A DNA stretch of 64,000 nucleotides from assembly GCA_033961575.1 (NCBI GenBank), contig CM066740.1, forward strand, positions 60,023,213-60,087,212. Direction: 5' to 3'. The position numbers and the translations under genes were made by a program. Within the stretch, counting starts at the first letter, position 1. Every line of letters starts with the position of its first letter. Origin of the DNA: Aselliscus stoliczkanus. Its lineage: Eukaryota > Chordata > Mammalia > Chiroptera > Hipposideridae. Below, in pieces: positions 45,377 through 58,319 of the stretch. The notes beneath the pieces were generated by a model. It worked only from the letters and a program-made list of their open reading frames with translations, was not told the DNA's origin and did no database searches.

Positions 45377-46629
45377 ATAGGCCTCGTTGAGTAAGTGGAT
45401 TAAGTTTGGTCAAGGAGAGAGTCTGATAGGACACAACAAATTATAAGGCTTATTGTATCAATACCAGGAATGTTGTGCAGGTTGTACACTGCAAAATTCT
45501 AGGGGTGCCATTTACTTCATAGCCAATGTGAATGACTACCTACCCCTGAGTTGTGCTGTGCACAGCCTGCACGGCCATGAGCAGCAGTCTTGTGATCACA
45601 GCTGCTCCAACTGGTAGAAGAATTTCCAAACAATTCTCCAGTTTCACCTTGGTCAGTGGGAAAGGCCCTTTCTGCCCTATCCGCACCCTCGATGTGTAAG
45701 TCCCTCATTCTCATTTGAGGGGGTGAAATGTTGGACTGTTTGTGGTCCATAGTGCTGGATAGATGGGTCTACACATTGAGCACAGCTCGGCCCCAGCTTC
45801 CTTCTCTCCTGTCCTTTGGTCCTCCGGGAAGAAAGTCTTTATTTACCTGCCCCATCCAAGACATTTCCTACTCCCAGCCCCTTCTTCTTCTTGGAGACTA
45901 AATCTCTACAAACAGACATTGTTGGACTCCTATGACTAGGACTCTTTCCGGTTTTTATTTCCCCTTTAAGTGGGGAGAGTAAATTGAAGAACACATGAAA
46001 CACCTGGATTCATACATCTAGATAAGCCTGTGACAAGGAGGCATTCTAAGAGTTCTGATGGGAAAGCAAAGGAGCTCTGGGAGCAGACGGCAGGGACACA
46101 TCAGCCTACCTGCATCAGAGACACAGGTGTCTCCCAGGAGGCAGGTAGGTAGGCAGAAGAAAGCAAAATATAGTGTAAAGAGAAGGGCTGGCTAAAAGGC
46201 CTACTATGCTTTTTTGGTCTTTTTCTTTTCTTTTTTTCTGCTTTCTATTGAATCAGTCACATTCCCCCCAGGAAGTAATGTGTTCTATTTCAATTCTTTC
46301 AGTGGTTAACATTACATTTTTAAGAGGTATGGTTAACTGACAAACAGTAAACTCATTAATCTCTGGTCCTCTCATAACACAAAGACCTTTAAATGCCCAG
46401 CTCCTTCCTCTCATTCCATATTTGGTACTGCTTTTATTTCCCTTGTTTCCTGAACTTCCAAGTCTGATCATTTCTCATTTTTATAGTCAGTTCACATTTA
46501 AATGAACCAAAATGTTTGTCAGCTTCTTTGATTCACGTGGCATCTTAAATCCAATGTACTTCTAGTTTTAACATCCTGGGTGCTAAAATAATCTTTAAGT
46601 CATTTAGAGTGGGAAAGTCTCTCAGTCTT
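45377..46629. other. Unassigned DNA
   Basis: No family or gene recognised. Confidence 0.5.
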
Positions 46630-48060
46630 TGTTATATCTGAAAGTCAACCCTTCCTCTTGAATTTCAGGCTTACTAAGTATATAATTCTAGGCTAACAGT
46701 TGTTTCCTTGGCACTTTGACTATATCATTATACTGTCTTACAGAGAATCTTTTGCTACTTAGGGAAAATGTGTCTAATTGCCATAACTATTTAGATAATA
46801 TTTCCTTTCTTTTTGGTAATTTTTAAAGTATTTCTCTTTTTATGTTTTACAGATTCATTGTGCATCTCTGTGTAGATTTGTTTAATTTATTTTATTTGAA
46901 ACTTGCTGTGCTGCCTCAGCCTTAGGAATTCTGTCATTCTTCATATCTGGAAACTTCCCCATCATCCCTTCGAACATCACCCCTTTCTCATGTTCTCTAT
47001 TCTAAGCTTCTGGAACTCCTGTTAATATATAATGAACATTTTCATTCTCTTTTCATATTATTTAAAATCTCAAACATTCCAAATCTTTGCTTCCTACTGA
47101 TATACTTTGGTGATCTTACATTTTTATTCCAAAAGACTAATTCTCTGAGGTCTGTTCTCCAAGTTGTCTATTGATTTCTCTGTTTTGATGACTAGATATT
47201 TCATATGTAAAATTTCTTTGCATCTTTTGCTAGTGAGCTTGTATTTTTTTCCATATGGTTCTTTTATTGTCTTATGATTCCTATTTCTTCCTTTATCTTA
47301 TCAATTCAAGGTGACATTTTTTTTGAAAAAACTTTTCAATTACAGTTGACATAAAATATTGTATTAGTTTCAGGTGTACAATACAGTGATTAGACATTTA
47401 TGTAACTTACAAAGTGACACACTAACTAACATTCTTAATTTAAATGTTCTCTCAGACTGTTTTATTATTTTTGATTCTTGGAGTTCAAAGTCTCCCTTTT
47501 TTTTACCTACTGACCTGGATTTCATGGCAGTTTTCTCTCACTGAGAGTCCTACAGGTCTGGGCCATGGTGGCCTCCCAATTGGAGAGTTCACAATCAGCA
47601 ATCTGGGTCTCATGTGGCTCACTAGTTTAGGACAATTTTTTATGTCAATTTTTGTCTGGGGGTGTGTATAGCTCTTTAGTACCCATATAGTGTGAACACT
47701 GACTCCATCTCTGTCAGTTGGTGAGGTCTGGGTCAGGTAATTCGTATTAGTCTTAGTCTCTTTGAAGGCACTGTTTCCTTGGAATGGAGGGTGGTATTTG
47801 TTTCTTCTCTACTTAAGTACAACTCAGCTCTCCAGGGCTTCTGGCTTTCAGCATGGAGACCTGGATTGGGATTCATCAAAAACTATGCTCTGTGTCCAGC
47901 TCTGAAACACCTGTGTCTTCAGCATTAACCAAGTTGCTTCAACTTTTAGTTTTCTCTTCATTTCTGGCACCTCTTTTGTATTGAGCTTGATTATATACCC
48001 AGAATATCCTTACTTGGCATTTTTATGTATTTGAAGCAGATAAGGAAACAGTAAGAGTGG
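46630..48060 (-). mobile_element. Ancient L1 (ORF1 and upstream region)
   Basis: The plus strand contains antisense L1 wording: tatataattctaggctaaca, ttgactatatcattatactg, then cttccccatcatcccttcga and similar text, with 5'UTR-like sequence beyond 47.4 kb. Much more diverged than the other L1s. Confidence 0.5.
47318..47432 (-). mobile_element. Short L1 3' end inserted in ancient L1
   Basis: aattacagttgacataaaat, attagtttcaggtgtacaat and gattagacatttatgtaact are the antisense L1 3'UTR. It is about 115 bp, strongly 5'-truncated. Confidence 0.7.
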
Positions 48061-49239
48061 GAGGGAGGAGACCTTTCACGTCAGCTTAGCTTGCCCAGTA
48101 GCACGAGGCCCCAGGTTGTCCTGTGAAGCCAGCATAACACTGACATCAAATCTGCAAAACCTTCCTAATAATCTTGTCCACGATGCTACTGTGATAAACA
48201 ATTTCATGATGGCGCTGAGCACACTGGCCTGTGACAATCTGTGCTTCCCTATTACTGCTGCCGACTCTTAAAGCAGATGATTCCTCACAGCAAGTGTCCT
48301 CACTCAGTGGCCATGTGCCTGTCACATTTGCCAGTCACGAGAGAAGTCATGCTTACTGAGCAGCTCCTTCTAGATTCTGGTCCTCTGAGGGTGATTTATT
48401 GTCCTTCTTAGAGATTTCAGGGTTCCTGACCACTCTGTAAACCACTGTCATATTTATGAGGGAAACTACCCTCAACTCCTGTCTCTTACAGATTGGAACT
48501 AGCAATAAGGAGCCTTGTATCCACATTTTTTTCTTCTATGTGAGAAGTTTCAGTTAGAAGGTGAGTTTGTAGCCAAGATACAACTGGGTAAGATTTGAGG
48601 GAGATGTGGGGAAGCCAGAAGCATAAATTTCTTTCCACAAGTCTGCTGAGAAGGGGAGAAGGTAAAATAGGTTATTTGAGCAAGAGGAATGTGGCAGAGG
48701 AATGAACGTATTTGAATGCTGAAGAAACAAAATGAGGCTAGAGTTCCAGGAGAGTGAAAGGGTAAATAATAGGGCAAAATCACAGAAAAGGACCAGTCAC
48801 AAGTATTCTGCCATGGGAGATATTATGTACACAGTCATGCGATGTCTCTATTTAAGGTGATGTATTTGATGTGTCAGAGCAAGAACTTTAAAGGCACAGT
48901 GCCACAGCTCTCACTTGTTCTTTTCCAGAGGGATGGGCAGAGGAGAGATATTTGAAATCACTGCTCTTGATTTTTTACTTTATGGGACTGGTAGTTCCTG
49001 GCCTGACTGGAAGGGAAGGGGAGGAAAGAGAAAGGAAAGAAAGGGAGTTAGCCACCAATGGGATCTGATTTGGTGCCCTCCTTAACCGAAGGATTTCTGC
49101 AACCTGTTAGACTGCCTGAAGTGGGAGACCTGGTAATCAGTAATCTTTTACTAGGGGAATTTCATAGGAGTTGAGGTGTTTATTGTCACTGCCCAAAAAG
49201 AACTTGCGGAGATTGGTCCTTGAATAAATAAATTGTGAC
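48061..49239. other. Unassigned DNA
   Basis: No repeat or gene recognised. Confidence 0.5.
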
Positions 49240-49615
49240 AGGGTATGTTCTCGTCTGCTCAGGCGGCTGTGACAAAATACCATAGATTGAGTGGCTTAAA
49301 CAACAGACATTTATTTCTCCCAGTTCTGAGACTGGAAAGTCCAAGATCAAGATTCAGTTCCTGGTGAGAGCCCTCTTCCTGGTTTGCAGACTTCTACCTT
49401 CTTGCTGTGTCCTCACATGGTGGAAAGAGAGGGGTGGGGCTTTGATTTCATTCTCTTCTTCTTGTAAGGGCAGTAATCCCATCATGGAAACTCCACTCTC
49501 ATGACCTTATATAAATCCAATCACCTCCCAAAGGCCTCATTTTCAAATACCATCATATTAGAGCTTAAGGCTTCAACCTATGAATTTGGGGGAAATAAAA
49601 ACATTCAGTCCATGG
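49240..49615 (+). repeat. Old mammalian interspersed repeat, family unnamed
   Basis: gctgtgacaaaataccatag, gagtggcttaaacaacagac, atttatttctcccagttctg, cacatggtggaaagagaggg, ataaatccaatcacctccca and aaggcttcaacctatgaatt follow the fixed order of a very common mammalian repeat. I recognise it but cannot name it with confidence. Confidence 0.7.
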
Positions 49616-49761
49616 CAGAGTGAGTATAGGAAAACTTTCAGAGATTGAAACCATGGGACAGCTCTGGTAGAATATTGTTGAGAGGGACCCAAGCCATCCA
49701 GAAGACAGAATTTGTGCATGTTTGGGGGAGACTAATAAAGGACTCAAGAAGAGTTAAGTAG

Positions 49762-49763
<2 letters not shown>

Positions 49764-49797
<34 letters not shown>
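49764..49797. repeat. (TG)n microsatellite
   Basis: About 17 uninterrupted gt units, likely polymorphic. Confidence 0.97.
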
Positions 49798-49798
<1 letters not shown>

Positions 49799-51130
49799 GC
49801 CAAAACAATGCATACACATTTTAAAAAAGGAAAACACTGTATTAACATTGTAATACTCAATATATACTGATAACAAAAGATGAATGCAAGTCATGTATAT
49901 ACATTTTTTGGCACCACTGGTATATACATATACATGTAAAATTAAAGAGACTAAAGCAGATAAATAATATTACTAATATGAAAGGAGATTATAATAGGAA
50001 AAACAGTTTTTTAAGGAATAAAAAAGAGAACTATCTAAGGAAAAATAACTTTAAGGAATAAAAAAGAGCTATCTATAGGTCTAGGGTAATTACTATCATA
50101 AACAAGCAACTTATTCAGGAAATCATATATTCTATAAACTTCCTGAATAATGTACATGTGAAAAACTAGAAAAACTAGTATTGGGCTGTTTAACTTATAT
50201 GTCAGTTCTACTCCCCACTGCACAACTTTTGCTTTTCATTGTTATTGTTGTGTATAGGATCAGTCAGGCTCCCATCAGGAAATGATGACAAACTCAAAGT
50301 GGGAAATTTGAGGAGAAATTAATAAAGTGACTATTTACGGAAGTGTGGGCTGTGTGTAGGAAACCACTTGGCAGCCAGGTGGGCACAGAAACTTGTCTGG
50401 GCTGAGTGGAGAGGGCCTTTTGAGAGGGAGTGAGGCCTGGAGCCAGTTCACAGCCCACAGTGAGAGAGGACAGTGGGACAATTGGAAGAAACAACATGAC
50501 CTCACACTTCTCCCTCTCTAATCACCTGTGTTGGCTGAACCCAACTGGAAGTCCAAGGTAAAGGAGTCCCTTAATGTCTCCACCAGGTCAGTCCCCCAGG
50601 ACCCCTGGTAGAAAGAGGTAGGTGTGACAGGAGAAGCAGATGGAAGATATCCTTCACATTTGGGTTCTTTATTAATTCATTCTTCCTGCTCTCTTTGGGT
50701 TCACATTGCTCCTTTGTTTTCCCTAATTTTAAGAAATGTAAAAATTTAATTCTCAGTTCCTTTATTTACATGTTTTTCTTGTTTCATAGCAAAAGCAGCT
50801 AAAATATATTACATTTAATTATAGTCCTGTATACGATCTGATCTAACAGAATGGCCACTGCCCTTGGGATTCCTGGAGGTGCTTTGCTGTATTAGCTCTT
50901 TAGCTTGGGAGGGTTGATGTTCCCAGGAGAGAGGCTCAGAGTGGTGCCATTTACCAAATCCATACTGAGGCATTTCCATGTTTTAACAGTCAGATGGCCA
51001 AACCATTAAGTGCTGGCTAGGTGACAATTTTATTTAATGCTACAGATTTTCCTTCTAAGTTTATATTTCTGTTTGTATTTCTTTTGTAGCATTATCATTG
51101 TAACTAACTTTTTAAGTTTGTAATTGTAAT
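49798..51130. other. Unassigned DNA
   Basis: 50,220-50,660 has the texture of an old dispersed repeat (ggagaaattaataaagtgac, cagcctggagccagtt-like text) and 50,690-51,120 might be ancient L1, but neither is secure. A 30-bp segment with ttaaggaataaaaaagag is duplicated at about 50,011-50,030 and 50,051-50,070. Confidence 0.35.
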
Positions 51131-51140
51131 TTAAATTTTT

Positions 51141-51565
51141 AAAAAAAATATTCTATTGGGGAATTGTGGGAAGGGACAGCGTTGGAGAATTGGAGAAGGG
51201 GAACAGACAAGTTGCTGTCCTTTTTTGTTCTTCAGTCTAGTTGTGGAGGACATTGCTTCACTGGCCCATGTTGGTATTATCATTGCTCTCTTCCCAAATG
51301 AGGCAATCACCTGCCTGCCATTGGAAGGCTGTTCACAGTGGCTCATGGCAGCTCATAAAAGTGCATGCCAACTGCCAGCCAGCCCCACTGCAGCCTATGC
51401 AGTTGCTGCCAACTCATGGCAGCCCAGCTCCAGGTCGAGCTGTTGTTCACTATCTTAGCTGTAGAGGACACAACACCACTGGCCCGCCTGTGGGATCCAA
51501 ACCGGGCCGGATGCTCAGACCTGGCTTCCCAAGCCAACTCAACCAATGCACCACTCAGCCGGCCC
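51141..51565 (-). mobile_element. Type A SINE
   Basis: Reversed type A from aatattctattggggaattg to cactcagccggccc. The flanks taaattttt and taaaattcttttt suggest a TSD. Confidence 0.85.
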
Positions 51566-51614
51566 TAAAATTCTTTTTAACTAAAAAGTTTTTTGGGCTC
51601 TTAGCTTTAATTGG

Positions 51615-52148
51615 AATTTTTTTTTTTTTTAAGATTTTATTGGGGAATCGGGGAAGGGGAACAGACAAGTTGCTGTCCTTTTGTTCTTCAGATTAGTTGT
51701 GGCGGACGTTGCTTCACTGGCCCATGTTGGTATCGTCATTGTACTCTTCCCGGATGAGGCAGATTGGTTGCCGGCCTCTGGATGGTCACTCATCGCGGCT
51801 ATTGGCAGCTCACGCTGGCTGCCGGGGGCGGCCACGCATGGTAGCCTATGGCAGCCCACTGCAGCAGGGGCTGCAGCCTACACCATCGCCCGGGCTCACA
51901 GCCCAGCTCCAGGTGGAGCTGTGGTTAGCTATAGAGGGCAGTGTCACTGGCCCTCATATGTGGTATCCGAACTGGGCCCGCTGGTGTCCCAAGCCAGCTC
52001 TTAACCAATGCGCCACTCGGCCGGCCTTTTTTTTTTTTTTTTTGAGGGCAGTGTCACTGACCCTCATATGTGGGACTCGAACCGGGTCCGCTGGCTTCCT
52101 AAGCCAGCACTTAACCACTACGCCACTCAGCCGGCCTTTGGCCGGCCT
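51615..52148 (-). mobile_element. Type A SINE with a type B SINE nested in its head
   Basis: Outer TSD tttaattgg at 51606-51614 and 52149-52157. The type B element (52031-52139) is flanked by its own duplication ggccggcctttt (52019-52030 and 52140-52151), so it landed at the very head of the older type A copy. Confidence 0.9.
52031..52139 (-). mobile_element. Type B SINE nested in type A
   Basis: T-run, gagggcagtgtcactgacc, cttcctaagccagcactta, and head ending cactcagccggcc. Confidence 0.9.
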
Positions 52149-52159
52149 TTTAATTGGTA

Positions 52160-52395
52160 CTTTTAAGCTTCAGATATATTATTGCTGTCTAGCTTAGCTG
52201 TTTTATGGTCAGAAAAAAAATGTCATCTCTACTGTTTCTGTAAATTTTTGTAATTTATCCAGTTTTTCTTTGTGGCCCTTAGATCATCAATTTTAGTACT
52301 CCACAAATATTAGAAAACAAAGTCCATTATTTGATTGTCAAAATCTTGAAAGCTTTTTTTAATACCTCTATGCTGATCATTGCTGTCTCAGAGGA
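52160..52395 (-). mobile_element. Ancient L1 ORF2 fragment
   Basis: ttttatggtcagaaaaaaaa and tttgtggcccttagatcatc match the antisense of an ORF2 endonuclease-RT linker. Highly diverged. Confidence 0.5.
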
Positions 52396-52701
52396 CATGT
52401 AAGGATGGTGTGTGGGGATCCAGACGGGAGTGGAGTGGACAGAAATAACCAGAGTTTTTTCAAAATATCTGATCCCCATAAAGGAGAAATGCTTGTCCAG
52501 TGTTTTATGAGAGTAGACTCGGGTCCCGCTGAGCCAGAGAGAAGAGAGAATGGAAATTCACATGGGTCTGACTCTCATTTGTGTGATCTCGAGTTTAATG
52601 AGATGATCTAAGTCTGGTGAGAAGAGGCAGTTTTAAGGCCTTAAAGGTCTCTGCTATGGTAATAGGCAGTTTGCCCAGCTTAATTGTCAGTACTGCTGGC
52701 T

Positions 52702-53322
52702 GTTGTTTTTTTTTCTTAAAGATTTTATTGGGAAATTGGGGGAGGGGAACAGTGTTGGGGAATTGGGGGAGGGGATCAGCTAAGTTGTTCTTCAATCTTT
52801 GTTGTGGAGGGTGCTAATCATCATCTCGCTTCCCATCAGCAGCCTGTGGCCTCTAAGCTCAAGGTGCTGTGTTCAATCTTAGTTGAGGGTGGGTGTAGCC
52901 ACCATCCCATGCAGAAGTCTAACCAGCAGCCTTGTTGTTAAGAGTGCACGCTCTATCCTCTGAGCCATCCGGGCGGCAGCTCAGCTCAAGGCAGAGTCCA
53001 GTCTTAGTTGTGGGTGGGCATAGCCACCATCTCATGCAGGAGTCGAACCCAGCAGTCTTGTTAAGAGCGCATTCCCTATCCATTGAGCCATTCGGGCGGC
53101 AGCTTAGCTCAAGGGGCTGAGTTCAGTCTTAGTTGCGGGTGGGCATAGCCCACCATTGAACAAGCAATTGTGTTACACCAGCTGAGCCATCCTGCCACCT
53201 GTTGGCAGCTCAGAGATAGCTCAGCTAGGGAGCAGGGTTCACTGGCCCATGTGGGAATTGAACCCTGTTGCTCAGATCGTGCTCTAAGCCAACTCTTAAC
53301 CAACTCAGCCACTTGGCCTGCC
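52702..53322 (-). mobile_element. Composite type D SINE with two internal units and TSD
   Basis: Reversed: T-run, aagattttattgggaaattg, two tandem units each with gttaagagtgcacgctct- or gttaagagcgcattccct-type text and a gagccat(t/c)cgggcggcag joint, linker ccacctgttggcagctcaga, and head ending cttggcctgcc. TSD cagtactgctggct (52688-52701) versus cagtactgctagct (53323-53336). Confidence 0.92.
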
Positions 53323-54109
53323 CAGTACTGCTAGCTTTTTCTATTTTTCCCAGGCCACGGTAGCTGGAAGACGTTGCCTGGCACTACTTTCCAGGTTCTG
53401 TGTCAACCCAGAGGCAAAGGTCTCCTCGCCTTCAATAAAGAGACAAACACTGTGCAATCTTAAAGTATCCTCAAACCAGGGAACTTTGTTCATAAGTGGA
53501 TTTTTTTTAAAATTAAAGTTTATTGGGGTGACAATTGTTAGCAAAGTTACATAGATTTCAGGTGTACAATTCTGTAATACATCATCTATATAATCACATT
53601 GTGTGTTCACCACTCAGAGTCAGTTCTCTTTCATCACCATATATTTTATCCCCTTTACCCTCTTCTACCACCCCCCTCCTCCTTTACCCTCTGATAATCA
53701 CTAAACTATTGTTTGTGTCTATGAGTTTTGTTTCTTCATTTGTTTTCTTGTTTTTTTGTTGTTGTTTTCACTTTTATATACCACATATTAGTGAAATCAC
53801 ATGGTTCTCAACTTTTTTTGTCTGACTTATTTAGCTTAGCATTATAATCTCAGGATTAATCCATGTTGTTGCAAATGGCACTATTTCATCTTTTCTTATG
53901 GCAGAATAGTATTCCATTGTGTATATGTACCACAACTTCTTTATCCAATCATCTATTGAAGGGCACTTTTGTTGTTTCCATGGCCACCGTAAATAAAGCT
54001 GCAGTGAACATTGGAGTACATGTGTCTTTACAGATAAATGTTTTCAGATTGTTTGTGTAGATACCCAAAAGGGGATTGCTGAGTCATATGGTAATTCTAT
54101 TTTTAATTT

Positions 54110-57100
54110 TTAGAGGAATCTCCACACTGTCTTCCATAGTGGCTGCACCAATCTGCATTCCCACCAACAGTGTATAAGGGTTCCTTTTTCTCCACAGCCT
54201 CTCCAACACTTGCTATTATTTGTCTTATTGATGATAGCCATTATAACTGGTGTGAGGTGATGTCTAATTTTAGTTTTTATTTGCATTCCTCTGATGATTA
54301 GTGATATTGAGCATTTTTTCATATGTGTATTGTCCATTTGTATGTCCTCTTTGGAGAAATGCCTATTCATGTCCTCTGCCCATTTTTTTTTTCTTTTTCT
54401 GAGTTGTATGAATTTCTTATATATTTTGGATTTTAGCCCCTTATCGGAGGCACTGTCTGCAAAAATCTTCTCCCATTTGGTTGGTTGCCTCTTGATTTTG
54501 TCAATGGTTTGTTTTGCTGTGCAGAAGTTTTTAGTTTCATATAGTCCCATTCATTTATTTTAGCTTTTACTTCCCTTGCCTTTGAGGTCAAATTCATAAA
54601 ATGCTCTTTGAATCCAAAATCCATAATTTTATGCCCTATTTTCTTCTATGCAGTTTATTGTTTAGGTCTTTGATCCATTTTGAATTGATTTTGGCACATG
54701 GTACAGACAGTAGTCTAGTTTAATTCTTTTGCATTTGGCTTTCCAATTCTCTCAGCACCATTTATTGAAGAGGCTGTCTTTTCTCCATTGTATGTTTTTG
54801 GCATCTTTGTCTAAAGCTATCTGTCCATATTTATGTGGGCTTCTTTCTGGGTTCTCAATTCTATTCCATTGGTCTGTGTGTCTGTTTCTCTGTCAATACC
54901 ATACTGTTTTGATTATTGTTGTCCTATAGTACATACAAGCTGAAGTCAGGGAGTGTGATACCTCCACCACTGGTCTTTTTTCTAAGGATTGCTTTGGCTA
55001 TTCGGGGTCTTTTGTGGTTTGATACAAATATGATGATTTTTTTGTTCTATTTCTTTAAAAAATGCCAGTGGAGAACCAGCCGAATTGCTCAGTTGGCTAA
55101 GAGCTTGCTCAAGAGTGCGAGCTGAACTCTGAGCAATGGCAGTTCGATGCCTAGCCGGAGCTGAGCTGCCGCTGAGCTGCCAACAGGTGGCAGGATGGCT
55201 CAGCTAAAAAAAAAAAAATTAAAAAATTAAAAATTAAAAAAAAATGCCATTGGGATTTTGATGGGGATTGCATTAAATCTGTACATTACTTAGGGTAGTA
55301 TGGCATTTTAACTATGTTGATTCTTCCAATCCATGAACACAGAATGTCTTTCCATTTCTTTGTGTCTTCTTCAATTTCTTTTAAAAATGTCATAGTTTTC
55401 AACGTATTTCACATTCTTGGTTAAGTTTATTCATAGGTATTTTATTATTTTTACTGCAATTGCTAAAGGATTTTTTTTTTAATTTCTTTTCCTGAAGTTT
55501 CATTGTTAGCATATAGGAATGCAATGGACTTTTGTACGTTGATTTTGTAGCCGGCAAATTTACTGTATTTGTTTATTGTTTCTAATTGCTTTGTGGTGAA
55601 GTCTTTATGGTTTTCTATATATAGCATCATGTTATCTGCAAAAAGTGACAATTTAACTTTTTCATTCCCTATTTGGATGCCTTTTATTCTTTTCTCTTGC
55701 CTGATTGCTCTGGCTAGGACTTCGATACTGTGTTGAAAAGTAGAGGTGATAGAGGGCAGCCCTATCTTGTTCCTGAATGTAAAGCAAAGGGTTTCAGGTT
55801 TTCACCATTAATTATGATATTAGCTGAGGGTTTGTCATATATGGCCTTTATTATGTTAAGGTATTTTGCGTCTATGCCCATTTTATTTAAGTGTTTTAAT
55901 CATAAATGGATATTGTATCTTGTCAAACACTTTTTCTGCATCTATTGATATAATCATATGATTTTTCGTCCTTTATTTTGTTTATGTGGTGTATCACATT
56001 GATTGATTTGCATATGTTGATCCATCCTTGTCCCCTGGGATGAAAGAACCTCACTTGATCGTGATGCATAATATTTTTAATGCATTCTTGCATTTAATTT
56101 GCTAGAATTTTGTTTAGGATATTTGCATCTGTATTCATCAAAGATATTGGTCTGTAATTTTATTTTTGTGTGTTATCCTTATCAGGTTTTGGTAGCAGGG
56201 TAATGTTGGCCTCATAGAATGAGTTAGGGAGTATTGTCCCTTCTTCATTTTTTTGGAAGAGTTTGAGTAGGACAGTTATTAGATCCTCTTTGAATGTTTG
56301 GTAGAATTCACTAGTGAAGCCATCTGGTCCTAGGCTTTTGCTTTGGAAAAGGTTTTGGATGAGACTGATTCAATTTCCTTACTGTTGATTTGCCTATTTA
56401 GATTTTCCAGTTCTTCGTGATTCAGCCTAGGAATGCTATATGTTGCTAAGAACATGTCCATTCTTCTAGGTTATTGAATTTGGTGGTATATATTCTTTCA
56501 TAGTATTCTTGGATAATCCTTTGTATTTACGTGGCATCCATGGTAACTTCTCCTGTTTCATATCTGATTTTGTTTATTTTGTCTTTTCTCTTTTTATCTT
56601 AGTGAGTCTAGCCAACGGTATATGTCAATTTTATTAATCTTCTCAAAGAGCCAGCTTTTTGTTACATTAATATTTTCTATTGTCTTTTTGTTCTCTATTT
56701 CATTTATTTCTGCTCTGATTTTTATTATTTCCTTCTTTCTGCTGACTTTGGGTTTCATTAGTTCTTTTTCTAGTTCTTTAATGTGTAATGTGAGGTTATT
56801 TATCTGGGAGTTCTTTTGTTTCTTGAGATAGGCCTGTATTGATATAAATTTCCCTCTTAAAACTGCTTTTGCTGCATCCCCCAAAATTTGGTAGGATGTA
56901 TTTTTATTTTCATTTGTTCCTATGTATCTTTTGATCTCTCCTCTTATTTCTTCTTTCACCCAGTCATTCTTTAAAATTATGTTGTTTAATCTCCACATAT
57001 TTGTGGTTGTTCCTGCTTTCTTTTTGCAGTGGATATTTAATTTCAAAGCTCTGTGAAAAGAAAATATGCTTGGTATGATTTCAATTTTCTTAAATTTGCT

Positions 57101-58000
57101 GAGGCTAGTTTTATGTCTCAATATATGGTCTATCCTTGAGAATGTTTCTTGTTCATTAGAAAAGAATGTATAGTCTGATGTTCTGGGATGAAGTACTGTA
57201 TAAATGTCAACTATGTCCATTTCATCTAATGTGTCATTTAGGACTGATATTTATTTATTTATTTATTTATTTATTCATTTATTTATTTTCTGTTTGGATG
57301 ACCTATCCATAGCTGTCAATAGTGTATTTAGGTCCCCTAATATAATTGTGTTTTGGTCAGCTTCTCCCTTTAGTTTTGTTAGTAGTTGCTTTGTATATTT
57401 CAGTGCTCCCTGATTGGGGGCATAAATATTGATGACTGTTATGCCTTCTTGTTGTATAGTCTCCTTTTATCATTATGAAATATCCATCTTTGTCTCATGT
57501 TACCTTTTTTTATCTTTAAGTCTATTTCATCTGATATTAGTATAGCTACACCTGTTTTTCCCTGAATACCATTTGCTTGGAGTGTCAATTTCTACCTTTT
57601 CGTTTTGAGTCCATATTTGTCCTTGTAGCTGAGATGTGTCTCTTGGAGGCAACATATGGTTGGGTTTAGTTTTTTGATCCAATCTACTACTCGGTGCCTT
57701 TTTATTGGTGAATTCAGTCATCACACTTAGGAAGATTATTGATATATGAGGATTTTCTATCATTCTATCTTTGGTTTTCTGGTAGGACTGTGTCTCCATT
57801 GTTTCTTTGCCTTATTGTTTTTGTCTATTATTTCAGTTTGGTGGTAGTCTATGATTTTTCCCTCTGTTTCTTCTTTTTTCATGTTATATATTTCAGTTCT
57901 TGATTTTTTCTGAGTGGTTACCATTAAGTTTGTGTAAAATAAAGTTTCATATTTAGAATATTCCATTTTCTTCAGCATGCTTCCTTTCTCAATGCCCCTG
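54110..58000 (-). pseudogene. L1 ORF2p remnant with FADN at the RT site
   Basis: Minus-strand parts: CLQETHLS-type endonuclease start (about 57,640), FSRIDHILRHKTSLSKFKKI and IGTNENKNTSYQILGDAAKA (56594-57220), RT text MSLFADNMMLYIENHKDF (55463-55651), and the C-terminal [15 protein letters not shown] with [15 protein letters not shown] and [20 protein letters not shown] (54110-54550). The RT site reads FADN instead of FADD, so a metal-binding Asp is lost. The 208-codon frame at 56594-57220 is the longest in the window. Stops elsewhere. Confidence 0.88.
55072..55238 (+). mobile_element. Type C SINE in L1 ORF2
   Basis: Head gagaaccagccgaattgctc, body to ggatggctcagct, and a long A-rich tail. 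TSD aaaaaatgccagtgg (55057-55071) versus aaaaaatgccattgg (55239-55253). Confidence 0.9.
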
Positions 58001-58319
58001 TGTGGGTTCAGGCTTTTACTCTCTTCCCTTTTACATTTTTATTTTCACAAATTATCCCCACTTATGCTGTGAGTTGATTTCTGCACTGCAGTAGTAAGTT
58101 ATCTTTTTCCTTTTCTTTAAGTGTTTTTTTTTTCCTTCTTTACCCTTTATGTTATATTTAAATGTATAGTGTCTTATTTGGTGTAGGGGTTGCAATTTCC
58201 TGCTCCTGTCTGTTCCTCACACTGCTCATGGTTTTGTATTCTTTCGCTTTTTCATTTCAGATCAAATAGCCTCCTTCAATATTTCTTGTAGTGCAGGTCG
58301 TGTGTTAGAAAATTCCCTC

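Noticed and set aside
51241..52197. Overlapping 151- and 166-codon frames with repeated Trp/His-rich text
   Set aside because: They are translations of GC-rich type A SINE bodies. The same peptide text recurs at every type A SINE (for example 12.5, 25.3, 30.3 and 58.5 kb).
56594..57220. 208-codon frame as a possible gene
   Set aside because: It is a stretch of L1 ORF2 (endonuclease-RT linker) within a decayed L1, not a host gene.
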